This document shows positions 19,532 through 28,470 of a stretch of 64,000 nucleotides of DNA, piece by piece; the first letter of the stretch is position 1, and each line of letters begins with the position of its first letter. The notes below the pieces were generated by a model. The model saw nothing but the letters and a program-made list of their open reading frames with translations. It made no database searches and had not been told where the DNA came from. Location of the stretch: the NCBI GenBank assembly GCA_965204705.1, contig OZ242006.1, positions 744,001 to 808,000 on the forward strand, written 5' to 3'. The position numbers and the translations under genes are program-made. Origin of the DNA: Bin5 sp965204705. Its GTDB lineage: Bacteria > Chloroflexota > Anaerolineae > Caldilineales > Caldilineaceae.

Positions 19532-22500
19532 CTACTGGCAATATTCCAGGCGCAGTGCGTCCAAATCATTCTGAGGGACATTTGCCAATACGGCCGGTAT
19601 GCAACCACTCAGCTGATTATGCGACAGGTATAGATCGCGCAGATGAATGAGGCGGCCCAACTGTGCCGGGATCGTCCCGCTCAACTCGTTGTAATGGAGA
19701 TGCAGAGTCTCCAGGTTGGTCAGGTTCCCCAGCTGCGCCGGGATCGGCCCGCTGAGATTGTTGTCGTAAAGGCTCAGAATTTCCAGGTTGGAGAGGCTCG
19801 CCAACTGCGTCGGGATCGCCCCGCTCAACTCGTTCTCGCCAAGTCGCAAAGACTCCAGGTTGGCCAGGTTGCCCAACTGCGTCGGGATCGCCCCGCTCAA
19901 CTCGTTCTTCCCGATGTCCAGGATCCTCAGGTGTTCCAGGTCGCCTAACCTAGACGGTACCGTACCGCTCAATTCGTTATCTGACAGATCTAGGTAATCC
20001 AGCCTGTCTATGTCTCCCAGCTCAGGTGGAATGCCGCCATTCAGCCTGTTGTTGGCCAGAGAAAGGGCATCGAGGTTGTTCAACTCTCCCAACTGAGGCG
20101 GGATCGTTCCACTCAACCGGTTGCCAAAGAGGTATAGTCTCTCCAACAGGGATAGGCGGCTCAACTCCGGCGGGATCGGTCCGCTCAGTTCGGTGTTAAA
20201 GAGCCACAGTTCCCTCAGTTCGGCCAAGTTGCCAAATTCTGGCGGGATCGTGCCGCTCAACTCGTTGTTCTTCAGCCCTAGCAATCTCAGATTGGTCAGA
20301 CCACCCAACTCCGGCGGGATCGTGCCGCTCAATTCGTTGTTCTGCAGAAACAGATTTCTTAGTTCCGAGAGGCGTTCGAGTTCAGACGGAATGGTTCCAC
20401 TCAGACTGTTCCACGCCAGGTCCAACAAAACCAACTTGCGCAGGTTTCCCACCTGTGGAGGAATGTAACCTCGCAACCCGTTATCTCTCAAATCCACTCT
20501 AACCACACGACCGTTGTCGTCGGTGGTGACTCCGTACCAGTCGCCGACCGGCGCGTCGCTGAGCCAGTTCCTTCCGTTGTTCCACCTGTCGCCGCCAGTA
20601 CAATAGTAGAGAGTAACCAGCACGGCCCTTTCGGAGGCAATCGCAAGCTGGTGCGGAGTAAGCGTGGGTGTCGCAGTTGGCATGGGGGAAGGCGCCGGCG
20701 CAAGTGTAGCCGATGGACTGGGCGATGGTGTCGCCGTTGGTGAGGGCGTGGGCGTCGAAGTAGGTGTGGGTTGCGGATCCACTACGACTGAAGCGCCCCT
20801 GCCGATGGCGAGGCTCCCAACGTAGCGTGCGTTCTGGAAGACCGCCTCTTCAATACTTACCCTGACCTCGGTGTGAATGTCGACGGCCGCGATAGTGGCC
20901 GCGTCGCTACGGCTCTGGCCGGCCCTGATAGTCACCGTGGTCCGGGCCGGTTCCCCGTTCTGCGCCGACAATGTGATCAGCATGTCGAATGGCGCACCCT
21001 CGGCGACCGTTGCGACGATCCCCTCCCCGGACCGCTCCAATGCCGTTCTCAAGATGAAGGGATCCGTCCGGTTGCCCGAGAAGTTCGCCACCTCCAGGTG
21101 GGACAGTCCACTGAAGATGCCGTCAGGCAGTGAAGTCAGTTCATTGTCTGACACAATGAGATGTGTCACACCGCTGACCCCGGCAAAGAGGCCGGCAGGC
21201 AGCGAGGACAGGTTATTCTCTGCAACCGTCAACTGCCTCAGACCGGACATCCTGTCGAAGACTCCATTGGGCAATGAGCTGAGAGCATTGTCATGCAGTC
21301 CCAGCGTAACCAAGTCGGTGAGGTCGTCGAATACACCGTCCGGAAGTGAGGTGAGGCCGCTATTCTCCATCCAGAGAATGAGTAGTTTCGTGAGGCCGTC
21401 AAAAACACCGTCCGGTATTCCGCCCAGATTGTTCTGTTGCAGGTTCAGCTCCCGCAGACCCGTGAGGCCCTCGAAATCGCCAACCTGCAGTGAACTGAGA
21501 GGACCGCCGGTTAGGTCCATCTGGAAGATTCTCGTCAAGTATTCGTCGGTCACCTCACTGCAATTCTGGATGTTGAGGCTGCCCAGGTTCTGGCTGTTTA
21601 GGAGGTTAATGATAAGCTGGCGCACTCGGGGCGTGCGGTCACAGATACCTCCTGAAACTTCCTGAGACACACTCTCGCTGACGGCTGCTGTGGGCTCACT
21701 GGTAGGCGTCGCCGTAGGCACTGGCAGAGCCGTGGCAGTCTGCGCTTCCGTAGGCGCGAGTGTAGGCGTGTCGACCGGCACTGCTGCCGGTGTGGACGCC
21801 GCCGTGTCGGTCGGTGCCTCCGTGGGCGCGGGCGTCGGCGTGTCCGTCTGCGCTTCAGTAGATACTGACGCCACTGTATCGACCGTCTCCCCCTTCGGGG
21901 CATCGGTCTGGGCACTCGTAGACATGGACGCCGCCGTGTCAGTTGGTGCCTCAGTCGGCACAAGCGTAGGCGCGTCGGTCGGTGCTTCTGTAGATACAGT
22001 TGCCGGCGTGTTGACCGGCGCACTCGTAGACATGGACGCCGGTGTGTTGGTCGGCGCTTCTGTTGGCACAAGCGTAGGTGTGTTGGTCGGCGCCTCCGTC
22101 GGCACCAGTGTCGGCGTGTTGGTCGCCGTCTCCGTGGGCGTCGGCGTATGAGTCGGCGCTGATACCTGTACAACAGATTCAACCTGTGGCGACCAATCGC
22201 CTGAGCACTCACTGAATCGCGCGCGTACCCTCACTTTGTAACTTACGCCCTCGCTAAGACCGGCGATCGTAAAAGCAGGGCTTGTCGGATAAGCATTCCC
22301 GTGTCCACTATCCTCCGACGGAAATTCCTCGCCTACTGGCGCCCAATTGACACGGTAATCAAGCGGCGCTTCTGTCGGAGGATTCCAAGAAAGTTCAAGA
22401 ATCCCTGGCTGACTGTTTTCCACGTGCAAGGCCCCGATCGCCCAGACATTGTCCTCGGCGTATGCGGTGCGAACGAGCACGGGGGTGGTGATACACACTG

Positions 22501-22594
22501 TCAGCAACATAACTGCCAGCCTGATATTCCTCCACATGCCGGCAGACCGTCCGTTGCTGAACAGGGCGCCATTGACCTGTTCTTTGCGCAACAT
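19532..22594 (-). CDS. Secreted protein with fibronectin III, Thr/Pro linker and two kinds of leucine-rich repeats
   Basis: This 1020-residue exported protein starts with a signal peptide (about 1-46, ending AYAED) and an FN3-like domain (about 50-145). A Thr/Pro/Ala linker with a 12-residue period (PTEAPTNTPTLV type) runs to about 310. Then come about seven repeats of the LTSLPDGVFDGL kind (about 325-520). A beta region and a second TPTP linker are followed by the cap TLYYCTGGDRWNNGRNWL. The protein ends with thirteen 24-residue repeats of the plant-receptor kind (LSGTIPPELGNLTNL). LRR proteins bind proteins or glycans, so a surface-adhesion or host- or prey-contact role is plausible. No wall anchor is visible. 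GGAGG precedes the ATG. Confidence 0.9.
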   Translation of the reverse strand: MLRKEQVNGALFSNGRSAGMWRNIRLAVMLLTVCITTPVLVRTAYAEDNVWAIGALHVENSQPGILELSWNPPTEAPLDYRVNWAPVGEEFPSEDSGHGNAYPTSPAFTIAGLSEGVSYKVRVRARFSECSGDWSPQVESVVQVSAPTHTPTPTETATNTPTLVPTEAPTNTPTLVPTEAPTNTPASMSTSAPVNTPATVSTEAPTDAPTLVPTEAPTDTAASMSTSAQTDAPKGETVDTVASVSTEAQTDTPTPAPTEAPTDTAASTPAAVPVDTPTLAPTEAQTATALPVPTATPTSEPTAAVSESVSQEVSGGICDRTPRVRQLIINLLNSQNLGSLNIQNCSEVTDEYLTRIFQMDLTGGPLSSLQVGDFEGLTGLRELNLQQNNLGGIPDGVFDGLTKLLILWMENSGLTSLPDGVFDDLTDLVTLGLHDNALSSLPNGVFDRMSGLRQLTVAENNLSSLPAGLFAGVSGVTHLIVSDNELTSLPDGIFSGLSHLEVANFSGNRTDPFILRTALERSGEGIVATVAEGAPFDMLITLSAQNGEPARTTVTIRAGQSRSDAATIAAVDIHTEVRVSIEEAVFQNARYVGSLAIGRGASVVVDPQPTPTSTPTPSPTATPSPSPSATLAPAPSPMPTATPTLTPHQLAIASERAVLVTLYYCTGGDRWNNGRNWLSDAPVGDWYGVTTDDNGRVVRVDLRDNGLRGYIPPQVGNLRKLVLLDLAWNSLSGTIPSELERLSELRNLFLQNNELSGTIPPELGGLTNLRLLGLKNNELSGTIPPEFGNLAELRELWLFNTELSGPIPPELSRLSLLERLYLFGNRLSGTIPPQLGELNNLDALSLANNRLNGGIPPELGDIDRLDYLDLSDNELSGTVPSRLGDLEHLRILDIGKNELSGAIPTQLGNLANLESLRLGENELSGAIPTQLASLSNLEILSLYDNNLSGPIPAQLGNLTNLETLHLHYNELSGTIPAQLGRLIHLRDLYLSHNQLSGCIPAVLANVPQNDLDALRLEYCQ
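21690..22150. repeat. 36-bp-period minisatellite inside the LRR gene
   Basis: The DNA coding the first Thr/Pro linker is a degenerate tandem array of about 36-bp units, each giving 12 residues such as PTEAPTNTPTLV. Units differ by substitutions rather than length, so array size could vary between strains. Confidence 0.7.
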
Positions 22595-23616
22595 CTGTCC
22601 TTTCCTCCTTTGTGTGGACGGTTGGTAAAACGATTGTTGGTAGGGTCCGACCGCGAACGCACTTATAAGACGCGGACGCGATGCCGGAAGAAATTAGGCT
22701 TGTCCCGGATGCCTTGCCTGCCCGCTGGCTGCCCCTGGCCGGAGGAAAGCCTGAGACAGGGCGGGCAGCACGCGCCTTCGTCGGCGTCGCCGTATAAGGT
22801 CTGGGACTGCGGCTCTGCTCTAAGTGGGTGTCGAAAAAGGGGTCGCACGGGCGACCGCGCCCCGGCGGGGAATACGCACGCGGGCAGCCCCCGAGGGCCC
22901 AAGCCGGAAAGAAGGGCCGCGCCGCGCTTGGATCAGGGCGCAGATTGTCAAAAGCTGAAGGTCTGAATCTAGAATGAAGACTACAAGCTGGTACGCCGTC
23001 AAACAGCGTAACGAAGCCTACAATTGGGAAGACAAAGCGAGGAAAAAACTTCGCGCCTGCCCTCGTCGGATGGAAAGAGAACGGTTTGGGGCTGTTCCCC
23101 TTCCTCCCGTGATTGCCTGCTGTTTGGGGAGGGTCAGACGCCTGAAAGGCAAATCGTCGTTGATTGCCCACGATTAAATTGTTGTGAATGTTGGCGGCAA
23201 ACTGCCCGTCAATTTCCTCCTGAAATCGGTGCAAAGTCCTGAGGCTGATTGGCCTCTTTCTGCAACGACCAGACCTATGCTCAGGTCTTGCAGGACCGCA
23301 AACAAGCCGGCGTTCCTATAAGCAATATACGCCCAGGAACTGCTCTTGTCAATAGGGAAAGCGAATTTTGCCAATAATTGCTACATGCATTTGGAAGCAG
23401 CCTTACAAAAAACCCGTCTGACGCCAGGATAGTCGGGTTACGAAGGAGAATCTTGTTCGTTATGTCCGCCTTTGCGCAGCATAAGAAACGCCAAAAAACG
23501 GGTCTCCATCGGGAACGCACATCTGCTGTCAGCTTGCGGACCAGCGGATGGTCCGAAAAAAGAAGCGCCGCAGCCGAGACGGCCGCGGCGCAAACTGTGT
23601 CCTTCGAGATACGACC
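22595..23616. other. Intergenic region of about 1 kb
   Basis: Near the LRR gene the minus strand carries its ribosome-binding site (AAAGGAGG) and a possible -10 (TATAAG, 22667-22662) without a good -35. The G+C-rich part from 22720 to 22940 contains an inverted repeat CTGCCCGC/GCGGGCAG but no gene I recognise. From about 23000 to 23600 the G+C content is lower than in the neighbours; no supportable gene or RNA is seen. Confidence 0.4.
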
Positions 23617-24030
23617 CTAACGCCCCCCCACCGGCGAGATCAGCTGTTCATTCGAACGATGGCTGCGACGCCACAGGATCGTCGCCAGCACACCGATCAG
23701 CAGCGGAACAGTCGCCGCCAGAGACCAGCGCCAAGAAATGCCGCCCTCCTGTCGCGCCGGCAGTACCGCCTCGTTAGCCAACCGCCGCCGGTGCTCCGCC
23801 AGCAGGGCCTCCTTCAACCGCGCCCGGAACTCAGGAGACGGCCGTACAAAGGGGAAGATCCTGCCCAGAAAACTCACCATATGCGCGAACTGCGCCTCTT
23901 CCTCTTCGATCCACTCGTCTTCCATCGCCTCAGATTCCGAATCGCTGCGCTCCGCCTGCCAAAAGGGCAAGACCCGCACAACTTCAGTTCTGAACTGCTC
24001 CCACCTATTCAGCATTTTCGCGCTTCCCAT
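23617..24030 (-). CDS. Single-pass membrane protein, anti-sigma factor candidate
   Basis: This 137-residue protein has a charged cytoplasmic part with an acidic run (DEWIEEEEAQ), then PSPEFRARLKEALLAEHRRR, the kind of segment that precedes the membrane helix in many ECF-linked anti-sigma factors. One hydrophobic helix follows (about 105-123), with a short basic tail. No zinc-binding HxxxCxxC motif is present. It overlaps the end of the upstream sigma factor gene, so the two are translationally coupled. Gene order and topology, not sequence identity, suggest the anti-sigma role. The chosen ATG has GAAGG six bases upstream; an ATG 15 bases downstream is nearly as good. Confidence 0.6.
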   Translation of the reverse strand: MGSAKMLNRWEQFRTEVVRVLPFWQAERSDSESEAMEDEWIEEEEAQFAHMVSFLGRIFPFVRPSPEFRARLKEALLAEHRRRLANEAVLPARQEGGISWRWSLAATVPLLIGVLATILWRRSHRSNEQLISPVGGR

Positions 24031-24712
24031 CGGATGCCTTCTTTCCCTTATGTTCGGCCACGGATGGCGTTCCTTCTGCCTCACCGTCCTCGAACTGTTG
24101 GCTCAAATCTGTGCGCAGCGCCGCCAGTGTGCGGAAATAGAGTGACTTGATCGCACCCTCGCTCTTTTGCATCAATTCGCCGATCTCTATGTTTGTGAGT
24201 TGATCGCCGAACTTGTGGAAGAGCAACCGGCGGCGCTCCTCAGGCAACCTTTCTATCGCCGCCCACAACGCCTCCTCCCCTTCCCGCCGCTCTACCGTCG
24301 TCTCCGGCTCCTCCCGCCGTTCTGCCCGGAAGACCATCCCATCGATCGGGATGAAGGTCCTCCGCCCTTGATCGCGGTGCCAATTGACCACCAGATTGTG
24401 CGCGATGCGGAAAAGCCACGCACCAAAGGGCAGTCCCCTATCCTCGTAACGGTCCAGCCGGTCCAACGCCCGGTAAAAGATTCGCGCCGTCAGGTCCTCC
24501 GCGTCCTCGACATTCTGGACCCGGCTGTACACATACGAGTAAATGCGATCGACATAGCGCTCGTAAAGTTCGCCAAACGCCTGCGTATCCTTCTTCGCCC
24601 GCGCCACCAGCGCCGATTCGATCGCCCGTTCGTCCTCGGGCTGAGTCTCAGTCCCGCCGGGGCGGCTTCCGTTGGCGCTCTTTTCAGTTTCGCTCAGAGC
24701 GTTCCCGTTCAT
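24005..24712 (-). CDS. ECF-type RNA polymerase sigma factor
   Basis: This 235-residue sigma-70-family protein has region 2 (FGELYERYVDRIYSYVYSRV, then NVEDAEDLTARIFYRAL and FGAWLFRIAHNLVVNW). A spacer precedes region 4 (ALWAAIERLPEERRRLLFHKF, then TNIEIGELMQKSEGAIKSLYFRTLAALR), which contains the -35-reading helix-turn-helix. Regions 1 and 3 are absent, as usual for ECF factors. Unusual are the N-terminal 35 residues and a hydrophilic C-terminal tail of about 30. The following overlapping gene is a membrane protein likely to be its regulator. The stress it answers cannot be told. Its start lies directly after TATAGATT. Confidence 0.9.
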   Translation of the reverse strand: MNGNALSETEKSANGSRPGGTETQPEDERAIESALVARAKKDTQAFGELYERYVDRIYSYVYSRVQNVEDAEDLTARIFYRALDRLDRYEDRGLPFGAWLFRIAHNLVVNWHRDQGRRTFIPIDGMVFRAERREEPETTVERREGEEALWAAIERLPEERRRLLFHKFGDQLTNIEIGELMQKSEGAIKSLYFRTLAALRTDLSQQFEDGEAEGTPSVAEHKGKKASDGKRENAE

Positions 24713-25494
24713 AATCTATAACACGCTGTCTCTGGAATCGTTGCGGAGTGGAAGCCGTAGAGGGCCTCCCTCCACGCTCGCCCCCCTCGCGCGCAAAAGG
24801 CTACGAGGTAACGCACGTCACCATTATAAAGAATCAGTCAGCCCGGCGCCAAACCGAGCGAATATCACCGGGTGCAGTCCAGTATGGGGGTGAACTTTTG
24901 TACACCTCTGGAAACGGCTAAGCTAAAGCCAATTCGCGTCCCCGAGCAGGTCAAGTGCCGTCCCCTCTGACCACTGACCACTGACCACTGCAATTGTGCG
25001 GTAGGGCCTTCGGCCCTCCCTTGTGCGGGGGGACTCCCCCCGCAACGCCCCCCATCGTATGCCCGACCGTCGTGGACAATTGGAACGGCTGTTAAAGCGA
25101 CTGGTGTACGAACCCCCGCGCCACCACTGTAGGGGCAGGCCTTGTGCCTGCCCAGTGCCTCCCGATAAATGGATGGCAGACAATTTCAGCCATCGTAGTC
25201 ATGAATTCCCCACCCGACCATCTTCACCCCAAATATGAACTGCACCCAATATCACCCACCGGAACTACACACAAGCCAATCAGAAGAACAAGCCTGGATC
25301 CGACCTCCGTGTCCTCTGTCGGCCTCATCGCTGATACCCTATAACGGGCTGATGCGTACTCTCTTCAAAGAGACTCGGCGAAAGATGAACGCCCTCTGAA
25401 GGCCCCAAACTTTCCCGCGGAATGGGGCCGGACTGTGCTCTGCTGTGGAACACAATACGACAAAAGGAAAGTGGTTTTTCCAGGAGGCGCCCTC
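24713..25494. other. Intergenic region holding repeat copy B
   Basis: Between the divergent sigma factor and YhfC-like genes this 780-base stretch contains copy B of the dispersed hairpin repeat. After it, only the AGGAGG ribosome-binding site of the next gene (25482-25487) is clear. Confidence 0.5.
24866..25250. repeat. Dispersed hairpin repeat, copy B (rearranged core)
   Basis: It begins with GGTGCAGTCC, shared with copy C, and holds a run of CTGACCA heptads (24967-24992). It then has the GGGCC-TTC-GGCCC and GCGGGGGG-ACT-CCCCCCGC hairpins. The core found in copies A and C is replaced by unrelated sequence of about 85 bases before the GGGGCAGGC-CTTGT-GCCTGCCC hairpin. The end motif (CCCCAAATATGAACTGCACC) is displaced about 70 bases downstream. 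It is therefore a mosaic copy. Confidence 0.75.
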
Positions 25495-26292
25495 TTGATC
25501 GACAATCCAACCGTCCTCATCATGCTTTTCGTGGAACTTGCACTGGTGATCGCGCTGCCCGTCGTCGCCGCAACTCTCTGGAAGCAGCGCAGCCGCGCGC
25601 TCTGGAGTAGCCTGATCTTCGGGGCCGTTACATTTCTCATCGCACAGCTGGTTCGGCTCTCCCTGCTCCAAGGCCTCTCTCTGCTTCTGAACCCCGTCGC
25701 CCGTTCCTGGGACCCCGCCCTGCTGCTGTGGATCAACACAACCCTACTGGTCATCACCTCCGGCCTGTTTGAAGAGGGTGCCCGCTGGATGATAATCGGC
25801 CGTTTCGCGAAGAACGTGCGCACCTGGCGTGAAGGCGTAATGTTCGGCATCGGCCACGGCGGCATCGAGGCCTTTCTCTTCGTCGGAGGCAGCGTTATCG
25901 CCGCGCTGGTCCTGTCCCTGTCCGCACCCACCGTGCTGGCCCAGTTGGAGCAGCTCCCTCCTGAACAAGCCGCAGCCGTCCAAACCCAGCTCGACGCCCT
26001 TACTGCCTTGCGCTGGTGGGAGCCCCTTCTGGGCGCGTGGGAACGGGTCCCCGCAATGGTCTTCCATGTCGGCGCATCGCTGCTCGTCCTGTTGGGCCTG
26101 ATTAGCCGGAACAAGCGGCTCCTACTGGCCGCAATGCTACTCCATATCGGCTTCAATGCGATAGCTGTCGTGATGCTGCAATTTGCCGGTATTCTCTTGA
26201 CCGAAGTGGCAATTACGCTTGCCGCGCTGCTGCCCCTCTGGCTGATAGTCCGCCTCCGCAAACCGATCGCGGCGGCCGCCGCAACCTCCTGA
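25495..26292 (+). CDS. YhfC/PrsW-like polytopic membrane protein, putative intramembrane protease
   Basis: This 265-residue protein has about seven hydrophobic segments. Between them lie the motifs of the YhfC/PrsW group: EEGAR (Glu-Glu-x-x-Arg) in the third loop, GIGHGGIEA with a conserved His, and later His residues in VFHVGAS and LLHIGFNA. The Glu pair and His residues are the expected metal or catalytic site of these membrane-embedded proteases. In other members PrsW cleaves anti-sigma factors. Lying 0.8 kb from a divergent sigma/anti-sigma pair, a link is tempting but unproven. The start is a TTG seven bases after AGGAGG; an upstream frame extension has no ribosome-binding site. Confidence 0.75.
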   Translation: MIDNPTVLIMLFVELALVIALPVVAATLWKQRSRALWSSLIFGAVTFLIAQLVRLSLLQGLSLLLNPVARSWDPALLLWINTTLLVITSGLFEEGARWMIIGRFAKNVRTWREGVMFGIGHGGIEAFLFVGGSVIAALVLSLSAPTVLAQLEQLPPEQAAAVQTQLDALTALRWWEPLLGAWERVPAMVFHVGASLLVLLGLISRNKRLLLAAMLLHIGFNAIAVVMLQFAGILLTEVAITLAALLPLWLIVRLRKPIAAAAATS

Positions 26293-26308
26293 TCCATGGT
26301 CCGATAGT

Positions 26309-26337
26309 TTGGCCTGCAATTTCCGCTATGCTATGCT
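26309..26337 (+). promoter_or_regulatory. Promoter candidate for dnaN
   Basis: TTGGCC and TATGCT are separated by 17 bases, about 90 bases before the dnaN start. Confidence 0.45.
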
Positions 26338-26428
26338 TGATCAACGTCCCAGAGCTTCGCGATTTGAACACGAAGCAACGGAAAACACATCAAATTCGGA
26401 ACAATTTCCTGGAGGACGGGAGGTAAAA

Positions 26429-27643
26429 GTGCGCGTAAGCTGCTTTCAGGAGAATCTGTCGAAGGGCCTGTCAATCGTCGGTCGCGCGGTATCGTCCCGC
26501 AGCACATTGCCGGTGCTCGGCAACATCCTGCTCGAGGCAAAGGATGACAAGCTGCGGCTGGCCGCTACCAATCTGGAGATCGGCGTCAACTGCTGGGTCG
26601 GCGCCCGCATTGAGGATGAAGGCGCCATCACCGTGCCGGCCCGCCTGCTGACTGAATTCGTCAACAGCTTGCCGCCCGAAAAGATCGAGATGGAGCTGTC
26701 CGTACGCACGCAGACACTCCATCTTCGCTGCGGCAACTTCGATGTCAACATCAAAGGCATCGACTCACAGGAATTTCCCGTGATTCCCACCGTCGACAAC
26801 GGCGACGGGCCCGAGGAGACCGCCGAAGCACTCGAAGGGCGCACCATTGCCCTCGAAACCGCCGGGCTGACCAAGATGATCGATCAGGTCGTCTTCGCCG
26901 CCGCCACCGACGAGAGCCGCCCCACCCTCACCGGTGTCGAAGTTACCTTTGCCAAAGATCGCCTTTCGCTGGCCGCAACCGACGGCTACCGGCTCAGCGT
27001 GCGCAGCATAGAAGTCGACGAGGCCTTCACCGACGACTTGGCGGTCGTCGTGCCGGCCCGCCATCTGGGAGAGTTGGGCCGCATTATCGGCGACGCCGAA
27101 GACGAACGGCCTGTCCAGGTTACCGTCACCCAGGCCCGCAATCAGATTCTCTTCCGCGTCTGGGGCAAGGGGGGTGAGACCCGCGGCGCCTTCCACCAGG
27201 TCGACCTCGTCAGCCAGCTTATCGCCGACCGCTTCCCCGACTACCGGGCCATCATTCCAAAGAGCCACAACACCCGCACAGTGGTCGGCACCGATGCCTT
27301 CCTCCAGGCCGTACGCGTGGCCCAGCTCTTCGCCCGCGACAACGCCAATATCGTCCGCCTCAAGATTGAGCCCAACGGCGACAGCGGCGTCGGCAACCTT
27401 CATCTCACCGCCAGCAGCGCAGAGATGGGCAACAGCAAGAATGAGTTGGATGCAATGGTGGAAGGAGACGATCTGGAGATTGACTTCGACGTCCGCTATC
27501 TGATCGCCGTGCTGAGCCAGATCGACGAGGAACAGGTCGTCCTGGAAACCACCCAGTCCAACCGCCCCGGCACCATCCGGCCCCTCGGCCTCGGCGACGA
27601 AGAGTTCCTGCACGTCGTCATGCCCATGCACCCGCCCCGCTGA
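26429..27643 (+). CDS. dnaN: DNA polymerase III beta sliding clamp
   Basis: This 404-residue protein has the clamp's three repeated domains. It begins VRVSCFQENLSKGLSIVGRAV, followed by SSRSTLPVLGNILLEA, the typical N-terminal motif. DESRPTLTGVEV and LAATDGYRLSVR are the domain-2 hallmarks, and the C-terminus PLGLGDEEFLHVVMPM is the family MPM-type ending. As a ring-shaped dimer it tethers DNA polymerase and repair enzymes to DNA. The GTG start is chosen because GGGAGG lies five bases upstream; the frame stays open further up but without support. dnaA and recF are not adjacent, so this is not a classic dnaA-dnaN origin region. Confidence 0.97.
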   Translation: MRVSCFQENLSKGLSIVGRAVSSRSTLPVLGNILLEAKDDKLRLAATNLEIGVNCWVGARIEDEGAITVPARLLTEFVNSLPPEKIEMELSVRTQTLHLRCGNFDVNIKGIDSQEFPVIPTVDNGDGPEETAEALEGRTIALETAGLTKMIDQVVFAAATDESRPTLTGVEVTFAKDRLSLAATDGYRLSVRSIEVDEAFTDDLAVVVPARHLGELGRIIGDAEDERPVQVTVTQARNQILFRVWGKGGETRGAFHQVDLVSQLIADRFPDYRAIIPKSHNTRTVVGTDAFLQAVRVAQLFARDNANIVRLKIEPNGDSGVGNLHLTASSAEMGNSKNELDAMVEGDDLEIDFDVRYLIAVLSQIDEEQVVLETTQSNRPGTIRPLGLGDEEFLHVVMPMHPPR

Positions 27644-27722
27644 CCCGATGTCCGGCTGGACCGACAGATGACCGGAGTCGCGGTCAACGCGAACCCGTAT
27701 TCTCTTGGATTAAATCCCGGGG

Positions 27723-28019
27723 TCACTCGCCAGACGAGTAGGCCACCACCATGTCCAGCTTATGGGACAGATTGTCCTCAGCACGTTCCAGGTCGTACTG
27801 ATTCTGTAGCCCCATCCAGAACTCTGCAGAGTTTCCAAAAAAACGTGAAAACAAGAGGGCCGTCTCGGCTGTGATCGAACGCTCCGCACGGACGATTCCA
27901 TGAATCCGTCGCGCATCGACACCAATCGACTTGGCTAGCCTGTAAGGTGTGATCTCAAGCGGCAGGAGGAACTCCTGATTGAGGATTTCTCCTGGGTGAA
28001 TGGGTGGGAGCCTGCTCAT
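27723..28019 (-). CDS. higA: HigA-type antitoxin (XRE helix-turn-helix)
   Basis: This 98-residue antitoxin starts PPIHPGEILNQEFLLPLEI, the hallmark of HigA/VapA proteins. The helix-turn-helix TPYRLAKSIGVDARRIHGIV follows, then ITAETALLFSRFFGNSAEFWMGLQ, which is typical of the family. It would neutralise the upstream HigB toxin and repress the shared promoter. As usual for higBA, the toxin gene comes first. A 98-base gap separates them, longer than normal, and might hold a separate antitoxin promoter. The gene converges with dnaN. Confidence 0.92.
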   Translation of the reverse strand: MSRLPPIHPGEILNQEFLLPLEITPYRLAKSIGVDARRIHGIVRAERSITAETALLFSRFFGNSAEFWMGLQNQYDLERAEDNLSHKLDMVVAYSSGE

Positions 28020-28117
28020 TGATGGTTCATCCTTTTGTAGTTGTAATCTCTCCTTGTAAGTGAAGAGCAACCCGCGTGTAGCTGCACAGCTTCTGTTCAT
28101 ATCCACAGCTGATCGTT

Positions 28118-28399
28118 TCAGTGGTAGTCCACGATTTCGACGTCGTAAGCGTCTTCGTCGCTCCAGACAAAGCAAATACGCCACTGGTCGTTGATGCGAA
28201 TACTGTGCTGGCCGCCCCGATCTCCTGTAAGGGCCTCCAGCCGATTCCCTGGGGGTACCCTCAAATCATCGAGGCTCTTGGCGTTGTTCAGAATCATCAG
28301 TTTCATTTGCGCCCGAATCTGGATGTCCTCGGAGAATCTCCTGACACGCCGCCGTTCGGCTATCCCCCGAGTGTGCCTGTCCCGAAAGCTTCGAATCAT
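28118..28399 (-). CDS. higB: HigB/RelE-type toxin
   Basis: This 93-residue protein is of the plasmid-maintenance killer type. It begins MIRSFRDRHTRGIAERR, has the family middle LNNAKSLDDLRVPPGNRLEALTGDR, and ends with QHSIRINDQWRICFVWSDEDAYDVEIVDYH, where RINDQWRICF is the HigB signature. HigB is a ribosome-dependent mRNA interferase. The length is complete and no frameshift is seen, so the toxin should be active unless neutralised by HigA. An 18-bp palindrome lies 49-66 bases upstream, inside the predicted promoter. Confidence 0.93.
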   Translation of the reverse strand: MIRSFRDRHTRGIAERRRVRRFSEDIQIRAQMKLMILNNAKSLDDLRVPPGNRLEALTGDRGGQHSIRINDQWRICFVWSDEDAYDVEIVDYH

Positions 28400-28441
28400 G
28401 AGTCCATTGTGGCCAGAATGTTCGTGGCAATATCGGGACTC

Positions 28442-28470
28442 GAATGATAACCTGTCGACAGGTTAGTCAA
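28442..28470 (-). promoter_or_regulatory. higBA promoter with an embedded perfect palindromic operator
   Basis: On the minus strand TTGACT is followed by the palindrome TAACCTGTCGACAGGTTA (28448-28465, all 18 bases symmetrical) and then by TATCAT or TCATTC as -10. The palindrome lies between -35 and -10, the expected place for HigA autorepression. Confidence 0.75.

Noticed and set aside
19600..20480. Regular 72-bp repeats that might look like a CRISPR array
   Set aside because: They are in frame and encode 24-residue leucine-rich repeats; there are no unique spacers between identical repeats.
21690..22150. Minisatellite considered as a CRISPR array
   Set aside because: Units are adjacent without spacers and encode a Thr/Pro linker.
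22663..22902. An Arg/Pro-rich frame in the gap before the LRR gene
   Set aside because: Composition is that of translated G+C-rich repeat-like DNA; no motif or ribosome-binding site.
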